From: Prevotellamassilia timonensis
GTDB lineage: Bacteria > Bacteroidota > Bacteroidia > Bacteroidales > Bacteroidaceae
Assembly (NCBI RefSeq): GCF_900106785.1
Contig: NZ_LT629840.1
Coordinates: 1-62,485, forward strand
Direction of reading: 5' to 3'
Length of the DNA stretch: 62,485 nt
Position numbers and translations under genes: made by a program. Shown one piece after another: positions 15,185-25,062 of the stretch (positions are counted from its first letter, which is position 1; each line of letters begins with the position of its first letter). Under the pieces are notes generated by a model, which was not told the origin of the DNA, ran no database searches, and saw only the letters and a program-made list of their open reading frames with translations.

Positions 15185-16060
15185 CTACTCTCCCTTAGCC
15201 GCCTGCAGGGTGTTGAGCATGAGCATGCAGATGGTCATAGGACCTACCCCACCCGGCACGGGGGTGATGGCGGAGCACAAGGGCGCCACGTGCTCAAAGT
15301 CGACGTCACCACTCAAGCGGAAGCCCTTGGGACGTGTAGCATCGGGCACACGGGTGGTGCCCACGTCAATAACGACAGCACCAGGCTTGACCATGTCGGC
15401 CGTGACAAAGCCCGGGCGGCCTATGGCTGCTACTATGATGTCGGCCTGGCGGCACTCCTCCTTCAGCGTGGCACTGTGGCTGTGACACACAGTTACTGTG
15501 GCATCGCCATAAGCCTTCTGCATCATGAGCATGGCCATGGGTTTGCCCACAATGTTTGAGCGTCCGAGCACCACACAACGTTTGCCGCTTGTTTCGATGT
15601 GGTAGCGTCGCAACAATTCGATGATACCCTTGGGCGTGGCCGGCACATAGCATGGCAAACCTATGACCATGCGCCCCACATTGACGGGGGTGAAACCATC
15701 AACGTCCTTGCGCGGGTCGATACGTTCTGTTACCTTTTGCGCATCGATGTGTGCGGGCAAGGGCAACTGCACAATGAAGCCGTCAACCGTTGGGTCCTGG
15801 TTGAGCCGGTCTACACAGGCCAGTAGTTCTGCCTCCGTCACATCGTCCTCGTAGCGAATGAGTGACGATTGGAAACCACAGGCTTCACAGGCCAGCACTT
15901 TGTTCTTTACATAAGTTTCGCTGCCGCCATCGTGCCCAACAAGCACTGCGGCCAGATGCGGACGCTTGCCGCCATTTGCCACAATGCGCTTTACCTCTTC
16001 GGCAATCTCTGCCTTGATGATAGCCGCTGTGGCCTTTCCGTCAATAATTTGTGGTGTCAT
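15185..16060 (-). CDS. folD: Methylenetetrahydrofolate dehydrogenase / cyclohydrolase
   Basis: A 291-residue bifunctional enzyme interconverting 5,10-methylene-, methenyl- and 10-formyl-tetrahydrofolate in the cytoplasm. Signatures: [13 protein letters not shown] with the catalytic Lys, [15 protein letters not shown], the dinucleotide site [14 protein letters not shown] and the C-terminal [15 protein letters not shown]. It is a single gene with its own terminator. The gap to ffh upstream is filled with GTTAACCCG-type repeats. Confidence 0.95.
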   Translation of the reverse strand: MTPQIIDGKATAAIIKAEIAEEVKRIVANGGKRPHLAAVLVGHDGGSETYVKNKVLACEACGFQSSLIRYEDDVTEAELLACVDRLNQDPTVDGFIVQLPLPAHIDAQKVTERIDPRKDVDGFTPVNVGRMVIGLPCYVPATPKGIIELLRRYHIETSGKRCVVLGRSNIVGKPMAMLMMQKAYGDATVTVCHSHSATLKEECRQADIIVAAIGRPGFVTADMVKPGAVVIDVGTTRVPDATRPKGFRLSGDVDFEHVAPLCSAITPVPGGVGPMTICMLMLNTLQAAKGE

Positions 16061-16118
16061 AGTATTTTTAATGTGTTTGATTACAAGTGTACGGTTAGCG
16101 GGGCGAAGCAGAAGATCG

Positions 16119-16280
16119 GTTAACGGGTTGACGGGCTAACGGGTTGACAAGTAAGCATGCTTCTACATTCGGCTTGTCGACAACAGAGCCTTGATGAGCA
16201 AAATAACTTGTTAACCCGTTAACCCGTCTCTACTCGTTAACCCGTCAACAGGTCAACCCGTTAACCCATTAACCGGTCAA
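16119..16280. repeat. GTTAACCCG/GTCAACCCG octamer tract between folD and ffh
   Basis: Runs of GTTAACGGG and GTTGACGGG on the left and their complements (TTAACCCG, GTCAACC) on the right let the region fold back on itself. The same degenerate octamers occur at 20951-20990, 52079-52140, 53084-53245 and 55942-55995, always between genes. On the minus strand it lies just after the ffh stop. Confidence 0.75.
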
Positions 16281-16284
16281 TTCT

Positions 16285-17634
16285 TTAACGTGGCATTCCC
16301 GGCATACCGGGCATTTTGGGCATGTGAGCCATCATGCGGCCCATTTTTGAACCAGTGACCATTTTCATCATCTTGCGAGTTTGGTCGAACTGCTTGACAA
16401 GGCGGTTAACCTCCTGAATGGTTGTGCCGGAACCCTTGGCAATGCGGTTTTTGCGACTTTGGTTGAGCACCTCGGGGTGTTGGCGCTCCTTGGGTGTCAT
16501 TGACAGAATGATGGCTTCGATACCCTTAAAGGCATTATCGTCAATCTCAACGTCCTTCAATGCCTTGCCCACACCTGGTATCATCGATGCGAGGTCCTTG
16601 AGGTTACCCATCTTCTTGATTTGCTGAATTTGGGCAAGGAAGTCGTTGAAGTCGAACTGGTTCTTCTGAATTTTGCGTTGCAGCTTGAGTGCCTCTTTCT
16701 CGTCGAACTGCTCCTGCGCACGTTCAACCAAGCTGACGATGTCACCCATGCCGAGTATGCGGTCGGCCATACGCTCGGGGTGGAACACGTCGAGTGCCTC
16801 CATCTTTTCGCCCATACCCACAAACATGATGGGCTTGTCAACCACGGTGCGGATTGACAAGGCTGCACCACCGCGGGTATCGCCATCGAGTTTGGTGAGC
16901 ACCACGCCCTCGTAGTCGAGTCGGTCATTAAACTCCTTGGCCGTGTTGACAGCGTCCTGACCCGTCATGGCATCTACTACAAAGAGGGTGTCGTCGGGGG
17001 TGATGGCCTGCTTGATGGCGGCAATCTCTTTCATGAGTTCTTCGTCTACAGCCAAACGACCGGCAGTATCGACTATCACGGTGTCGTAACCTTTGGCTTT
17101 GGCCTCCTGCACACCATCGCGTGCAATCTTGACGGGGTCTTTCTCGTTGAGGTCCATGTAGATGGGCACCTCAATCTGCTCAGCCAACACACGCAGCTGC
17201 TCAACGGCAGCCGGACGGTAAACGTCGCAGGCCACGAGCAGGGGTTTGCGGCTCTTTTTCGACTTGAGGTAGAGGGCAAGTTTGCCCGACAAGGTGGTCT
17301 TACCAGCACCGTTCAAACCGGCCATCAGTATAACCGACGGACGGCCGCTAAGCTTGAGTTCGCAAGCCTTTCCGCCCATAAGCGCTGCCAGTTCGTCGTG
17401 CACGATTTTGACCATGAGCTGACCTGGCTTGACACTCGTGAGCACGTTCTGTCCCAAAGCCTTTTGCTTGACCGTGTCGGTGAACGACTTGGCTACCTTA
17501 TAGTTGACATCGGCATCGAGCAAAGCGCGACGCACATCTTTCAAGGTTTCGGCCACATTTATCTCAGTTATCTGGCCTTCGCCTTTCAATATTTTGAAAG
17601 ACCGCTCGAGTCTTTCGCTTAGATTTTCAAACAT
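16285..17634 (-). CDS. ffh: Signal recognition particle protein Ffh (SRP54)
   Basis: A 449-residue GTPase that binds 4.5S RNA and delivers ribosomes making membrane proteins to FtsY. N domain about 1-85. G domain with GLNGAGKTTLSGKL (G1), DTAGRL (G3) and TKLDGD (G4). The methionine-rich M domain ends KMMKMVTGSKMGRMM..MPKMPGMPGMPR. The start MFENLSERLE at 17634 matches the family. A longer frame to 17703 runs through the promoter region and is rejected. Confidence 0.96.
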   Translation of the reverse strand: MFENLSERLERSFKILKGEGQITEINVAETLKDVRRALLDADVNYKVAKSFTDTVKQKALGQNVLTSVKPGQLMVKIVHDELAALMGGKACELKLSGRPSVILMAGLNGAGKTTLSGKLALYLKSKKSRKPLLVACDVYRPAAVEQLRVLAEQIEVPIYMDLNEKDPVKIARDGVQEAKAKGYDTVIVDTAGRLAVDEELMKEIAAIKQAITPDDTLFVVDAMTGQDAVNTAKEFNDRLDYEGVVLTKLDGDTRGGAALSIRTVVDKPIMFVGMGEKMEALDVFHPERMADRILGMGDIVSLVERAQEQFDEKEALKLQRKIQKNQFDFNDFLAQIQQIKKMGNLKDLASMIPGVGKALKDVEIDDNAFKGIEAIILSMTPKERQHPEVLNQSRKNRIAKGSGTTIQEVNRLVKQFDQTRKMMKMVTGSKMGRMMAHMPKMPGMPGMPR

Positions 17635-17662
17635 TTGGGGATTTCCTGTTATATTTTCGCTG

Positions 17663-17670
17663 CAAAGATA
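17663..17670 (-). promoter_or_regulatory. Candidate ffh promoter
   Basis: Minus-strand TATCTTTG (TAnnTTTG), 29 nt upstream of the ffh ATG. It is back-to-back with the promoter at 17693-17700. Confidence 0.6.
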
Positions 17671-17692
17671 GTGCTTTTCTCTTTCGTTGCAG

Positions 17693-17700
17693 TATCTTTG
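17693..17700 (+). promoter_or_regulatory. Candidate promoter of the DUF6057 gene
   Basis: TATCTTTG fits TAnnTTTG and lies 26 nt before the start at 17726. It shares a ~40-bp divergent region with the ffh promoter. Confidence 0.6.
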
Positions 17701-17725
17701 CACTAATTTTTAATACTGTAACACT

Positions 17726-19324
17726 GTGAATAAAATACGTAATAGGCAGTCTGCTGCACCACAAAGCACAACCGCTGCACCACGAAAGGCTTCGAAACAC
17801 TTTGGAGCCTTAAAACCTTGTGTGGCGCGGTGGGCTACATACATTGTGGGATTTGCAGCACTTTTTTTGTTTTTAACATGGGGCTACGGCGATGTGCTGG
17901 CCCGAGCTGAACAAGAGAGTTACATATCAGCCTCAGCCGACACCATGCACGGCTTGCTGCGCTTGCCCATGGGCGGCATTTATTGGGTGGGGCGCTGGGC
18001 CTTGCTCGTCTACAAATGGGTGTGGAGCGGTGCGCTCTGCATGGCTGCGGTGTACACGCTGACGGCTTGGCTGACCGACCGCGCCATGCGCTTGCCACGC
18101 CAGTGGGACGGCATAGGTTTTGTGCTGCCCGTGGCCCAACTGGGCTGGATTATGTGGCGCGGGGTAAACCTGTACTACAAAAACGAGCCGTCGCTGTTCA
18201 TCATAATAGCCCTGGCTGTGCTGGCCGTAGTGGCTGTGCTGGCTCTTGTGAGCTGGCTGATTACACGCAAACAGGCTAAAGCCGAATTACCCGCACGGGT
18301 GCAACCATGGGGCATGCTGGTAGCATTGGTGCTCTGTGCCGGAGCTACCGCTGTGGCACGTACTGCCGGGCAGAACACGCTGCTTACGGCTAAAATGCAG
18401 CTGATGCAATGGGACGCCGACTGGGACGGCATGATTGCCGCCGGACGCTCGGCCAAACAACCCACACGGGCGGTGGCTGCCTACTATGCTGCGGCACTTG
18501 AGGAGAGCGACCAACTGCTTGAGGGGCAATACGACATTCCCTATGATTTTCCGAAACTTAAGCTTGACAGCCTTGACGGCAACGAGGAGTATGGCTTGTT
18601 TGAGTCGGACTGCAACTACCACGCTGGTCTGCTCAATGCAGGTTACCGCTGCGCCATGGACAAGGTAGTGATGGGCGGACCGCGCCTGTTTTACTACAAG
18701 CGCATGGCGGTGTGCGCTCTGCTGATGGGCGAGAAGGCACTTTGCCGCAAATACCTCACCTTGATTGACCAAATGCCACTTGAGGGGGCTTTTGTTGAAA
18801 AATATTGGGCCATGCTTGACAACCCGGCTTTGGTGAAGGACGATGCCGAACTGCAACATGTGCTGTCGCTCGACCCGAGAGAAGAGCGTTTTGAGCAGAA
18901 CTACCAACAGCCCTTGTTCCTTGGCTACAACATAGGACTAAACTCGGGCACCGATGCCACACTCATTACATCGGCAGCGGCCTGCCTTTACAGCAAGGAT
19001 TTGCAATCGTTCCTGGCACGTGCACAAATTTTGGCGCAGAAGGGGGCGTCCTTCCCCAGTGCCATGCAACAGGCTCTGGCCATACTGAATGTCAAGAACC
19101 ATGGCTTGCTGCAACAGTTCCCACAAGTGGGACAGTTTGTGCCCGGCGAAATCAGCTCGTTCTATATGGACGCCAAACCCTACATGGGCAAGAAGAACCG
19201 CTTGAAGCTGCGTCACGAGCTGCGTGAGCGCTGGCTGGGCACGTATGTGTATTATTACTACACCGAGAATAACGACCCCGACCAGGTGGTCAAACCTAAA
19301 CAGAACCAATCGCAGGTGAACTGA
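17726..19324 (+). CDS. Membrane protein, DUF6057-like
   Basis: A 532-residue protein whose N-terminal half has about five hydrophobic helices (near residues 37-55, 80-110, 120-145, 150-180 and 190-215), while the C-terminal half is soluble with helical, TPR-like stretches (AVAAYYAAALEESDQLLEGQYD, MGEKALCRKYLTLIDQMPLEGAF). This layout matches the DUF6057 proteins of Bacteroidales; the assignment is from memory. Translation starts at the first codon of the frame, GTG at 17726 or the next ATG-like codon. It overlaps the following lipoprotein gene (TGATG), so both form an operon. Confidence 0.6.
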   Translation: MNKIRNRQSAAPQSTTAAPRKASKHFGALKPCVARWATYIVGFAALFLFLTWGYGDVLARAEQESYISASADTMHGLLRLPMGGIYWVGRWALLVYKWVWSGALCMAAVYTLTAWLTDRAMRLPRQWDGIGFVLPVAQLGWIMWRGVNLYYKNEPSLFIIIALAVLAVVAVLALVSWLITRKQAKAELPARVQPWGMLVALVLCAGATAVARTAGQNTLLTAKMQLMQWDADWDGMIAAGRSAKQPTRAVAAYYAAALEESDQLLEGQYDIPYDFPKLKLDSLDGNEEYGLFESDCNYHAGLLNAGYRCAMDKVVMGGPRLFYYKRMAVCALLMGEKALCRKYLTLIDQMPLEGAFVEKYWAMLDNPALVKDDAELQHVLSLDPREERFEQNYQQPLFLGYNIGLNSGTDATLITSAAACLYSKDLQSFLARAQILAQKGASFPSAMQQALAILNVKNHGLLQQFPQVGQFVPGEISSFYMDAKPYMGKKNRLKLRHELRERWLGTYVYYYYTENNDPDQVVKPKQNQSQVN

Positions 19325-19356
19325 TGTGTCACTTGGCATGCTTTCAAAAGAACACA

Positions 19357-20859
19357 ATGAATATACATCATATATATAAATGTGTGGCCACGGGCCTTGT
19401 GATGGGCTGCATGGTCATGTTCAACGCTTGCAAACCGACGGCAGTGGTGCCAACTGAGGCCACAAGCGTGAACGAAACTGCTAAAATATACCCCGACTAC
19501 CGCGACATTGTGGTGCCGCCCAACATTGCGCCGCTTAATGTGCAGGTAAAGTCGGCAGGCGACGAATATGTGGGCTGCATCGAGGGTGCAGGACGCCAGG
19601 TGCTGGCCGCTGCCGGCAAAGACGGTGTGTTGCAATTCGACTCGCTCGAATGGAAACAGATGCTCAACGCTGCCCGCGGAAAGGACCTTGACGTGACACT
19701 CTACGCCAAGCGCGAGGGCGAATGGGTAAAGTTTCCGTCGTACAAAATCAGTGTGGCACAGGAGGACATTGACCGTTACCTGTCGTACCGACTGATTGAG
19801 CCGTCGTATGAGTTGTACCGCCAAATGGGATTGTATCAGCGCGATTTGCAGGGCTTTGACGTGCAAACTGTCTACGAAAACAATGACAAATACGACGACA
19901 AAGACAACCATTGCGTAAACTGTCATAACTACCAAAATTACAGCACGAAGCGCATGCTGTTCCATGTACGCGCCAAGCATGGCGGCACAGTGTTTATTGA
20001 GAATGGCAAGGTGGAGAAACGCACCATCAAGAGCGACTCCATACTGGCCGGCGCCACCTACCCCACCTGGCACCCTACGCAGAACTGGGTGGTGTTCTCG
20101 TCAAACCAGACGGGACAGGCTTTCCACATACGCAACCACCAAAAGATTGAGGTGGTGGACTATGGTTCGGACCTCGTGTTTTACGATGTGGACAAGGGCG
20201 AGGTGTCGAACATTCTGAAGACGGACGCCGACATGGAGACCTTTCCGTGCTGGGCACCCGACGGACGCAAACTTTACTATACATCGGCACACGTCGAGGC
20301 GTTTGCCGGCAAAAACGACAGCGTGCGACGCGAAATTATCACACACATATATAAGGACGTGCGCTACAACGTGATGAGCATGACTTTCGACCCAGCCACC
20401 CGCCAATTTGGCACACCCCAGGTAGAGGTGGATTGCGCCGCCATGGGCAAGAGTGCCGCCGTAACACGCGTGAGTCCTGACGGACGCTATTTGCTGTTTA
20501 CGTTGGCGGACTACGGGCAATTTCACATTTGGCACAAGGCTGCCGACCTGTATGTGAAGGACTTGCAAACGGGCAAGGTTTACCCGCTCACCGCCACCAA
20601 CAGCAAGGACGCTGACAGTTACCACACATGGAGCTCTAACGGACGCTGGATAGTGGTGGCCTCGCGTCGTGACGACGGGTCGTACACCCGCCCCTACATT
20701 GCTTATTTCGACCGCAACGGCCAGGGACACAAGGCCTTTTTGCTGCCGCAGCTCAACCCTGTACAGAACATATTGCTGCCAAAGAGCTACAATGTGCCCG
20801 AACTGACCAAGGACGCTGTCAACACAAAGGGCATAAAGGAGGCTATTTACAAGGACTGA
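19357..20859 (+). CDS. Lipoprotein with a CxxCH motif and WD40/TolB-like (PD40) repeats
   Basis: A 500-residue surface or periplasmic lipoprotein. The signal sequence ends in a lipobox-like MFNAC. A CVNCH motif inside NHCVNCHNYQ suggests covalent haem c or a metal site. After it come PD40-type propeller blades: ATYPTWHPTQNWVVFSSN, FPCWAPDGRKLYYTS, TRVSPDGRYLLFT and YHTWSSNGRWIVVASRRDDG. The start at 19357 gives a proper signal peptide; a frame from 19324 overlaps the upstream stop. It is co-transcribed with the DUF6057 gene. Substrate and role are unknown. Confidence 0.75.
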   Translation: MNIHHIYKCVATGLVMGCMVMFNACKPTAVVPTEATSVNETAKIYPDYRDIVVPPNIAPLNVQVKSAGDEYVGCIEGAGRQVLAAAGKDGVLQFDSLEWKQMLNAARGKDLDVTLYAKREGEWVKFPSYKISVAQEDIDRYLSYRLIEPSYELYRQMGLYQRDLQGFDVQTVYENNDKYDDKDNHCVNCHNYQNYSTKRMLFHVRAKHGGTVFIENGKVEKRTIKSDSILAGATYPTWHPTQNWVVFSSNQTGQAFHIRNHQKIEVVDYGSDLVFYDVDKGEVSNILKTDADMETFPCWAPDGRKLYYTSAHVEAFAGKNDSVRREIITHIYKDVRYNVMSMTFDPATRQFGTPQVEVDCAAMGKSAAVTRVSPDGRYLLFTLADYGQFHIWHKAADLYVKDLQTGKVYPLTATNSKDADSYHTWSSNGRWIVVASRRDDGSYTRPYIAYFDRNGQGHKAFLLPQLNPVQNILLPKSYNVPELTKDAVNTKGIKEAIYKD

Positions 20860-20950
20860 TGCCCGCATCGGGTGGCAAGATTAATGGACTGCTTTCGCGC
20901 CACCTGTCTTGTTTGCTTTAGCACGAGGATTTGCACAGGTCGACATACTT

Positions 20951-20990
20951 ACCCTGTCAACTTGTCAACCCGTCAACCCGCTCCCGCCAA
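20951..20990. repeat. Short GTCAACCCG repeat tract
   Basis: CTGTCAACTTGTCAACCCGTCAACCCG precedes the mscS-like gene. It belongs to the same octamer family as 16119-16280. Confidence 0.6.
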
Positions 20991-21013
20991 AGACTACAAC
21001 AAACTATTTGTAC

Positions 21014-23635
21014 ATGAACATATTACGCAAACGACTTGACGTCATGCTCAAGGTGTGGTTGCTGGCAATAGCTTGCTGCCTGCCCCTGGCATCGCACGCA
21101 GTGCTGAAGGAGAAGGACCTGGCCGCCACACTGGCTGTGCTGCGAGCAGAGCTGGCCAACACATATAACGAACAGAAACAGAACATCGCACGCTACAATG
21201 TGATAGCGCAGATGCAGCACAAGCAGATGATATCGCTCATGCAGCGCAGCGACCAAATAGGGCTGATGCTGTACTCGCAGAAACAGGACTTTACGTTTGA
21301 CATGACGTATGCCTGCCACGAGGCCACATCGCTCTACCACGAGTTTAACAAGCGCAGCATGCCGTACCAAAAGATTTTGGACCGCATCAATACGGAACTG
21401 AACCGTTACAACGCGCTTATCAGTTCGCTCCAGACCATTCCGCCCGCTGTGGCCGGCAACAACGCGCACCCGCAAGTGCCCGTCAAGGGCAAACAGCCCA
21501 CGCCGATGCTGGTAGGGCCTATTGGCGGCAAGCCCGCCCCCAACGGCGCTACGCAACCCTTCATGCTCAGCAAGCAAGGACAGGCCGACCGCGACTCGTG
21601 CCTGAAGTATGCCACCGCCCTGCGCGACAACCTCGACCGCATGAAGCAGAGCGTGGTGCAGGACAACCAGCACTACAAAATGACAGCGGGCAAGCTGAGC
21701 AAACTCAACGACTATGCCTTGCAACGCTATACTGCCATTCAGCACAACATTTTCATTAACGGCGATGCCAACTACCTTGAGATTTTGGGCCAGTTTTCGC
21801 GCTATCTGCAAATGGCCAAGGCCGATGCCAACGAAAAGTACGACGTAGAGAAAGTGCAGGACAAGAACAAGCAGCACAACGTAGAGTCGCAATGGCGCGG
21901 ACCTATCGTGGTGGGTTTGAGCATCTTTGTACTGTTCTACATTTTCGTAGCCTCGCTATTGAGCAATGTGCTGGTGCGTTGGCTTGTACCAAAACGTTTC
22001 CGCACCGAAGAGTTTATGAAGAAAAAGGTGTGCCTCATTCTGGCTGCCGCCATGATTATCTTTGCCATATCTATCATGGTGTGCCGCACATTTATGTACC
22101 ACAACTTCTTCCTCATGGCGTCGAAACTGCTCATTGAGTACGCATGGCTGCTATGTGTCATCTTTGTATCGCTGCTTATTCGCATCAAAGGCGACCAAAT
22201 CAAGAGCGGTTTCCGCATTTACACGCCCATTATGCTGATGTCTTTCGTAGTCATCAGTTTCCGCATCATCTTCATACCCAACAACTTGGTGCAACTGATT
22301 TTCCCGCCCATACTGCTGGTGTTCACCCTGTGGCAATGGAGCGTTATCAGACGACACAACAACAATATTCCGCGCAGCGACATATTCTACACCTGGGTGT
22401 CGCTCACCATCATGGTGGCATCGACCTTTGCCGCATGGTACGGCTACACGCTGCTCTCGGTACAAATATTGATATGGTGGATGTTCCAGCTGGCTTGCAT
22501 ACAGACGGTTACCTGCATCTACGACTTGCTGGCCGTGTACGAAGAGCGCTATCTGGCCAAACACATTGGCGAGATTGCTAACAACAAGGTGGCACGCCTC
22601 AACATATTGGAGGCTATACGCAAACGGCACGAAAAGCATATCAACCAAACTTGGCTGTACGACTTTGTAGCCATGTCGGTGGTGCCTGTTATGGGGGTGT
22701 TGTCTATTCTGCTCTCTATCTGGTGGGCTGCAAACGTGTTCGATCTCACCGCCACCGTGACAAGCATCTTCATGTTCAATTTCTTGAACGTGCCCGATGT
22801 GGTGCAACTCTCACTGGCCAAAATAGTAGCGGTAGCATCACAATACTTCGTTTTCCGCTACCTCAACTATCTTATCAAGGCACTCTACCACAAATACCAC
22901 AAAAGCAAAGTGGTGGTCAACGGAAAGCCCAACTTTACGCTGGCCAACAACATCATTGGCATCTGCGTGTGGGGACTCTACGCCATCATATCTATCCGCT
23001 TGCTCAAAATACCTTCAACCGCCATCTCAGTCATTTCGGCAGGTTTGGCCACAGGTGTCGGCTTTGCCATGAAGGATTTGCTCGAAAACTTCTTCTACGG
23101 CATTTCACTCATGACCGGACGTGTGCGCGTGGGCGACTTTATAGAATGTGACGGCATACGCGGCAAGGTGGACAGCATCACCTACCAAAGCACACAAATT
23201 GTCACCGCCGACGGCTGCGTAATAGCGTTTCTCAACAGTTCGCTCTTTAGCAAGAACTTTAAGAACATCACCAAAAACCACTCTTACGAAATGGTGAAAG
23301 TGCCCGTTGGCGTGGCTTATGGCGTAAACGTGGACGAAGTGCGCACAATGCTCATTGACGCAGTAAAACAGCTGCAAGGCAAGCAGGCCGACGGCCGCGA
23401 CATCATCAGCTCCAAGCAGCCCATCAGCGTGGTGTTTGACGAGTTTGGCGACAACAGTGTCAACCTGTTCGTAACCTACTGGGTGCTCGTCGAACAAAAG
23501 TTTGTCATGACAGGGCGCATAAAAGAGGCCATCTACAACACACTCAATGCCCACAACATTGAGATACCCTTCCCGCAACGCGACTTGCACATACGCTCCG
23601 TCGAAACCGTGCTGCCCATCAGCAACAAACAATAA
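21014..23635 (+). CDS. Large MscS-family mechanosensitive channel
   Basis: An 873-residue inner-membrane channel predicted to open under osmotic down-shock. It has a signal-like N-terminus, a long helical periplasmic part (about 30-300), about nine membrane helices (about 310-640), then the MscS core: the pore helix AISVISAGLATGVGFAMKDLLENFFYGI, the beta domain RVRVGDFIECDGIRGKVDSITYQSTQI and a C-terminal alpha/beta domain ending NIEIPFPQRDLHI. The size recalls MscK/YbdG-type large channels. The start MNILRKRLD (21014) is chosen because upstream codons run through the GTCAACCCG repeat. Confidence 0.87.
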   Translation: MNILRKRLDVMLKVWLLAIACCLPLASHAVLKEKDLAATLAVLRAELANTYNEQKQNIARYNVIAQMQHKQMISLMQRSDQIGLMLYSQKQDFTFDMTYACHEATSLYHEFNKRSMPYQKILDRINTELNRYNALISSLQTIPPAVAGNNAHPQVPVKGKQPTPMLVGPIGGKPAPNGATQPFMLSKQGQADRDSCLKYATALRDNLDRMKQSVVQDNQHYKMTAGKLSKLNDYALQRYTAIQHNIFINGDANYLEILGQFSRYLQMAKADANEKYDVEKVQDKNKQHNVESQWRGPIVVGLSIFVLFYIFVASLLSNVLVRWLVPKRFRTEEFMKKKVCLILAAAMIIFAISIMVCRTFMYHNFFLMASKLLIEYAWLLCVIFVSLLIRIKGDQIKSGFRIYTPIMLMSFVVISFRIIFIPNNLVQLIFPPILLVFTLWQWSVIRRHNNNIPRSDIFYTWVSLTIMVASTFAAWYGYTLLSVQILIWWMFQLACIQTVTCIYDLLAVYEERYLAKHIGEIANNKVARLNILEAIRKRHEKHINQTWLYDFVAMSVVPVMGVLSILLSIWWAANVFDLTATVTSIFMFNFLNVPDVVQLSLAKIVAVASQYFVFRYLNYLIKALYHKYHKSKVVVNGKPNFTLANNIIGICVWGLYAIISIRLLKIPSTAISVISAGLATGVGFAMKDLLENFFYGISLMTGRVRVGDFIECDGIRGKVDSITYQSTQIVTADGCVIAFLNSSLFSKNFKNITKNHSYEMVKVPVGVAYGVNVDEVRTMLIDAVKQLQGKQADGRDIISSKQPISVVFDEFGDNSVNLFVTYWVLVEQKFVMTGRIKEAIYNTLNAHNIEIPFPQRDLHIRSVETVLPISNKQ

Positions 23636-23642
23636 CGCCGCC

Positions 23643-23725
23643 CAACGGCACAACAACACAACAGTCCCTCCGCACCGGTACAGCCAATGCAAACAGTTGC
23701 GCTGCGCCAAACGGAGGGGCCGTTG
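23643..23725 (+). terminator. Long hairpin after the mscS-like gene
   Basis: An outer stem CAACGGC (23643-23649) with GCCGTTG (23719-23725) and an inner stem CCCTCCG (23666-23672) with CGGAGGG (23712-23718). No T run follows, so termination is probable but not typical. Confidence 0.5.
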
Positions 23726-23768
23726 CCGAGAAAATACGAAAAAGTTGCTGACAAAGGCACGCTTTTCG

Positions 23769-23799
23769 TTGGTTATTCCGATAAAAGTTGCTACCTTTG
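23769..23799 (+). promoter_or_regulatory. Candidate str operon promoter
   Basis: TTGG, 19 nt, then TACCTTTG (23792-23799), followed by an 82-nt leader before rpsL. Confidence 0.6.
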
Positions 23800-23881
23800 C
23801 AGCCCGAATGGTGTAGTGTACACCTACACCTCTTACTACAGCAAATAATAAAACAATATATAACAATAAAAAAACAAAGAA

Positions 23882-24265
23882 ATGCCTACTATTCAACAAT
23901 TGGTAAGAAAGGGCAGAAGCGTAGCAGCCGAAAAGAGCAAGTCTCCGGCACTCGACTCATGCCCCCAGCGTCGTGGCGTTTGCGTGCGTGTGTACACCAC
24001 CACACCTAAGAAGCCTAACTCAGCTATGCGTAAGGTAGCCCGTGTGCGCTTGACTAACTCTAAGGAAGTTAACTCTTACATCCCTGGCGAAGGTCACAAC
24101 CTGCAGGAGCACAGCATCGTGCTCGTACGCGGTGGTCGTGTTAAGGACCTCCCTGGTGTACGTTACCACATCGTTCGCGGTACACTCGATACTGCCGGTG
24201 TTGCCAACCGTACACAGCGCCGTTCTAAGTACGGCGCAAAGCGTCCCAAGGCCGCTAAGAAGTAA
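23882..24265 (+). CDS. rpsL: 30S ribosomal protein S12
   Basis: A 127-residue S12 of the decoding centre, with the family segments [61 protein letters not shown] and [10 protein letters not shown]. The lysines of TPKKPN and RVKDLP, where streptomycin resistance changes occur, are in the sensitive form. It is first in the str operon. Codon use shifts here to the strongly biased set of highly expressed genes and stays so until rpsJ. Confidence 0.98.
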   Translation: MPTIQQLVRKGRSVAAEKSKSPALDSCPQRRGVCVRVYTTTPKKPNSAMRKVARVRLTNSKEVNSYIPGEGHNLQEHSIVLVRGGRVKDLPGVRYHIVRGTLDTAGVANRTQRRSKYGAKRPKAAKK

Positions 24266-24561
24266 TTCTTCTACACTATCTTGAACAGTGCAAATGTGCA
24301 AATGTGAGAATGTGCAAATGTTGAAAGCTTGACAGTGATTTGGCGCTGCAAGCGTATAACGTGTAACACACCATTCCATATTTGCATATTTGCCGTTTCA
24401 AGCCCCCCCCCCTAAACAAAACGATGACAGCATGCGCCACCAAGGTGCGTCTGCATATACACATTTTATTTATTCACACTTGGTTTGCAGCGGTTGAGTA
24501 AACTCCCGACGGGGAGTTGAAGAACTGAATTGCAGCCCTACTAAAACCAATTTTACTCAAA
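24266..24561 (+). promoter_or_regulatory. rpsL-rpsG spacer with C10 run and small hairpin
   Basis: This 296-nt gap is long for a str operon. It holds four GTGCAAATG-like repeats (24289-24320), a run of ten C (24403-24412) and a stem AACTCCC-gac-GGGGAGTT (24501-24518) 43 nt before the S7 start. The hairpin may be a ribosomal-protein binding leader or may set S7 expression. No gene is seen. Confidence 0.4.
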
Positions 24562-25038
24562 ATGAGAAAAGCTAAACCAAAGAAGCGCGTCATCCTTCCC
24601 GATCCCGTATTCGGCGACGTAAAAGTTTCAAAGTTCGTTAACCACCTGATGTACGACGGCAAGAAGTCTATCTCTTACGAAATCTTCTACAACGCCCTCA
24701 ACATCGTAGGCGAGAAGATGAAGGATCAGGAAAAGAGCGCCCTCGAAATCTGGAAGGCAGCCCTCGACAAGATCACTCCCCAGGTAGAGGTTAAGAGCCG
24801 CCGTATCGGTGGTGCCACATTCCAGGTTCCTACTGAAATCCGCCCCGACCGCAAGGAGTCAGTAGCCATGAAGAATATGATTGCCTTCGCCCGCAAGCGT
24901 GGTGGCAAGACTATGGCTGACAAGCTCTCTGCCGAAATCATGGACGCTTTCAATGAACAGGGTGGTGCCTTCAAGCGTAAGGAAGATATGCACCGTATGG
25001 CCGAGGCCAACCGCGCATTCGCTCATTTCAGATTCTAA
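24562..25038 (+). CDS. rpsG: 30S ribosomal protein S7
   Basis: A 158-residue S7, the primary 16S rRNA binder of the small-subunit head. Recognised by [19 protein letters not shown], the [11 protein letters not shown] segment, [24 protein letters not shown] and the C-terminal [13 protein letters not shown]. It is followed by fusA after 24 nt. Confidence 0.98.
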   Translation: MRKAKPKKRVILPDPVFGDVKVSKFVNHLMYDGKKSISYEIFYNALNIVGEKMKDQEKSALEIWKAALDKITPQVEVKSRRIGGATFQVPTEIRPDRKESVAMKNMIAFARKRGGKTMADKLSAEIMDAFNEQGGAFKRKEDMHRMAEANRAFAHFRF

Positions 25039-25062
25039 TTTCAATTGAGAATACATTAAACG

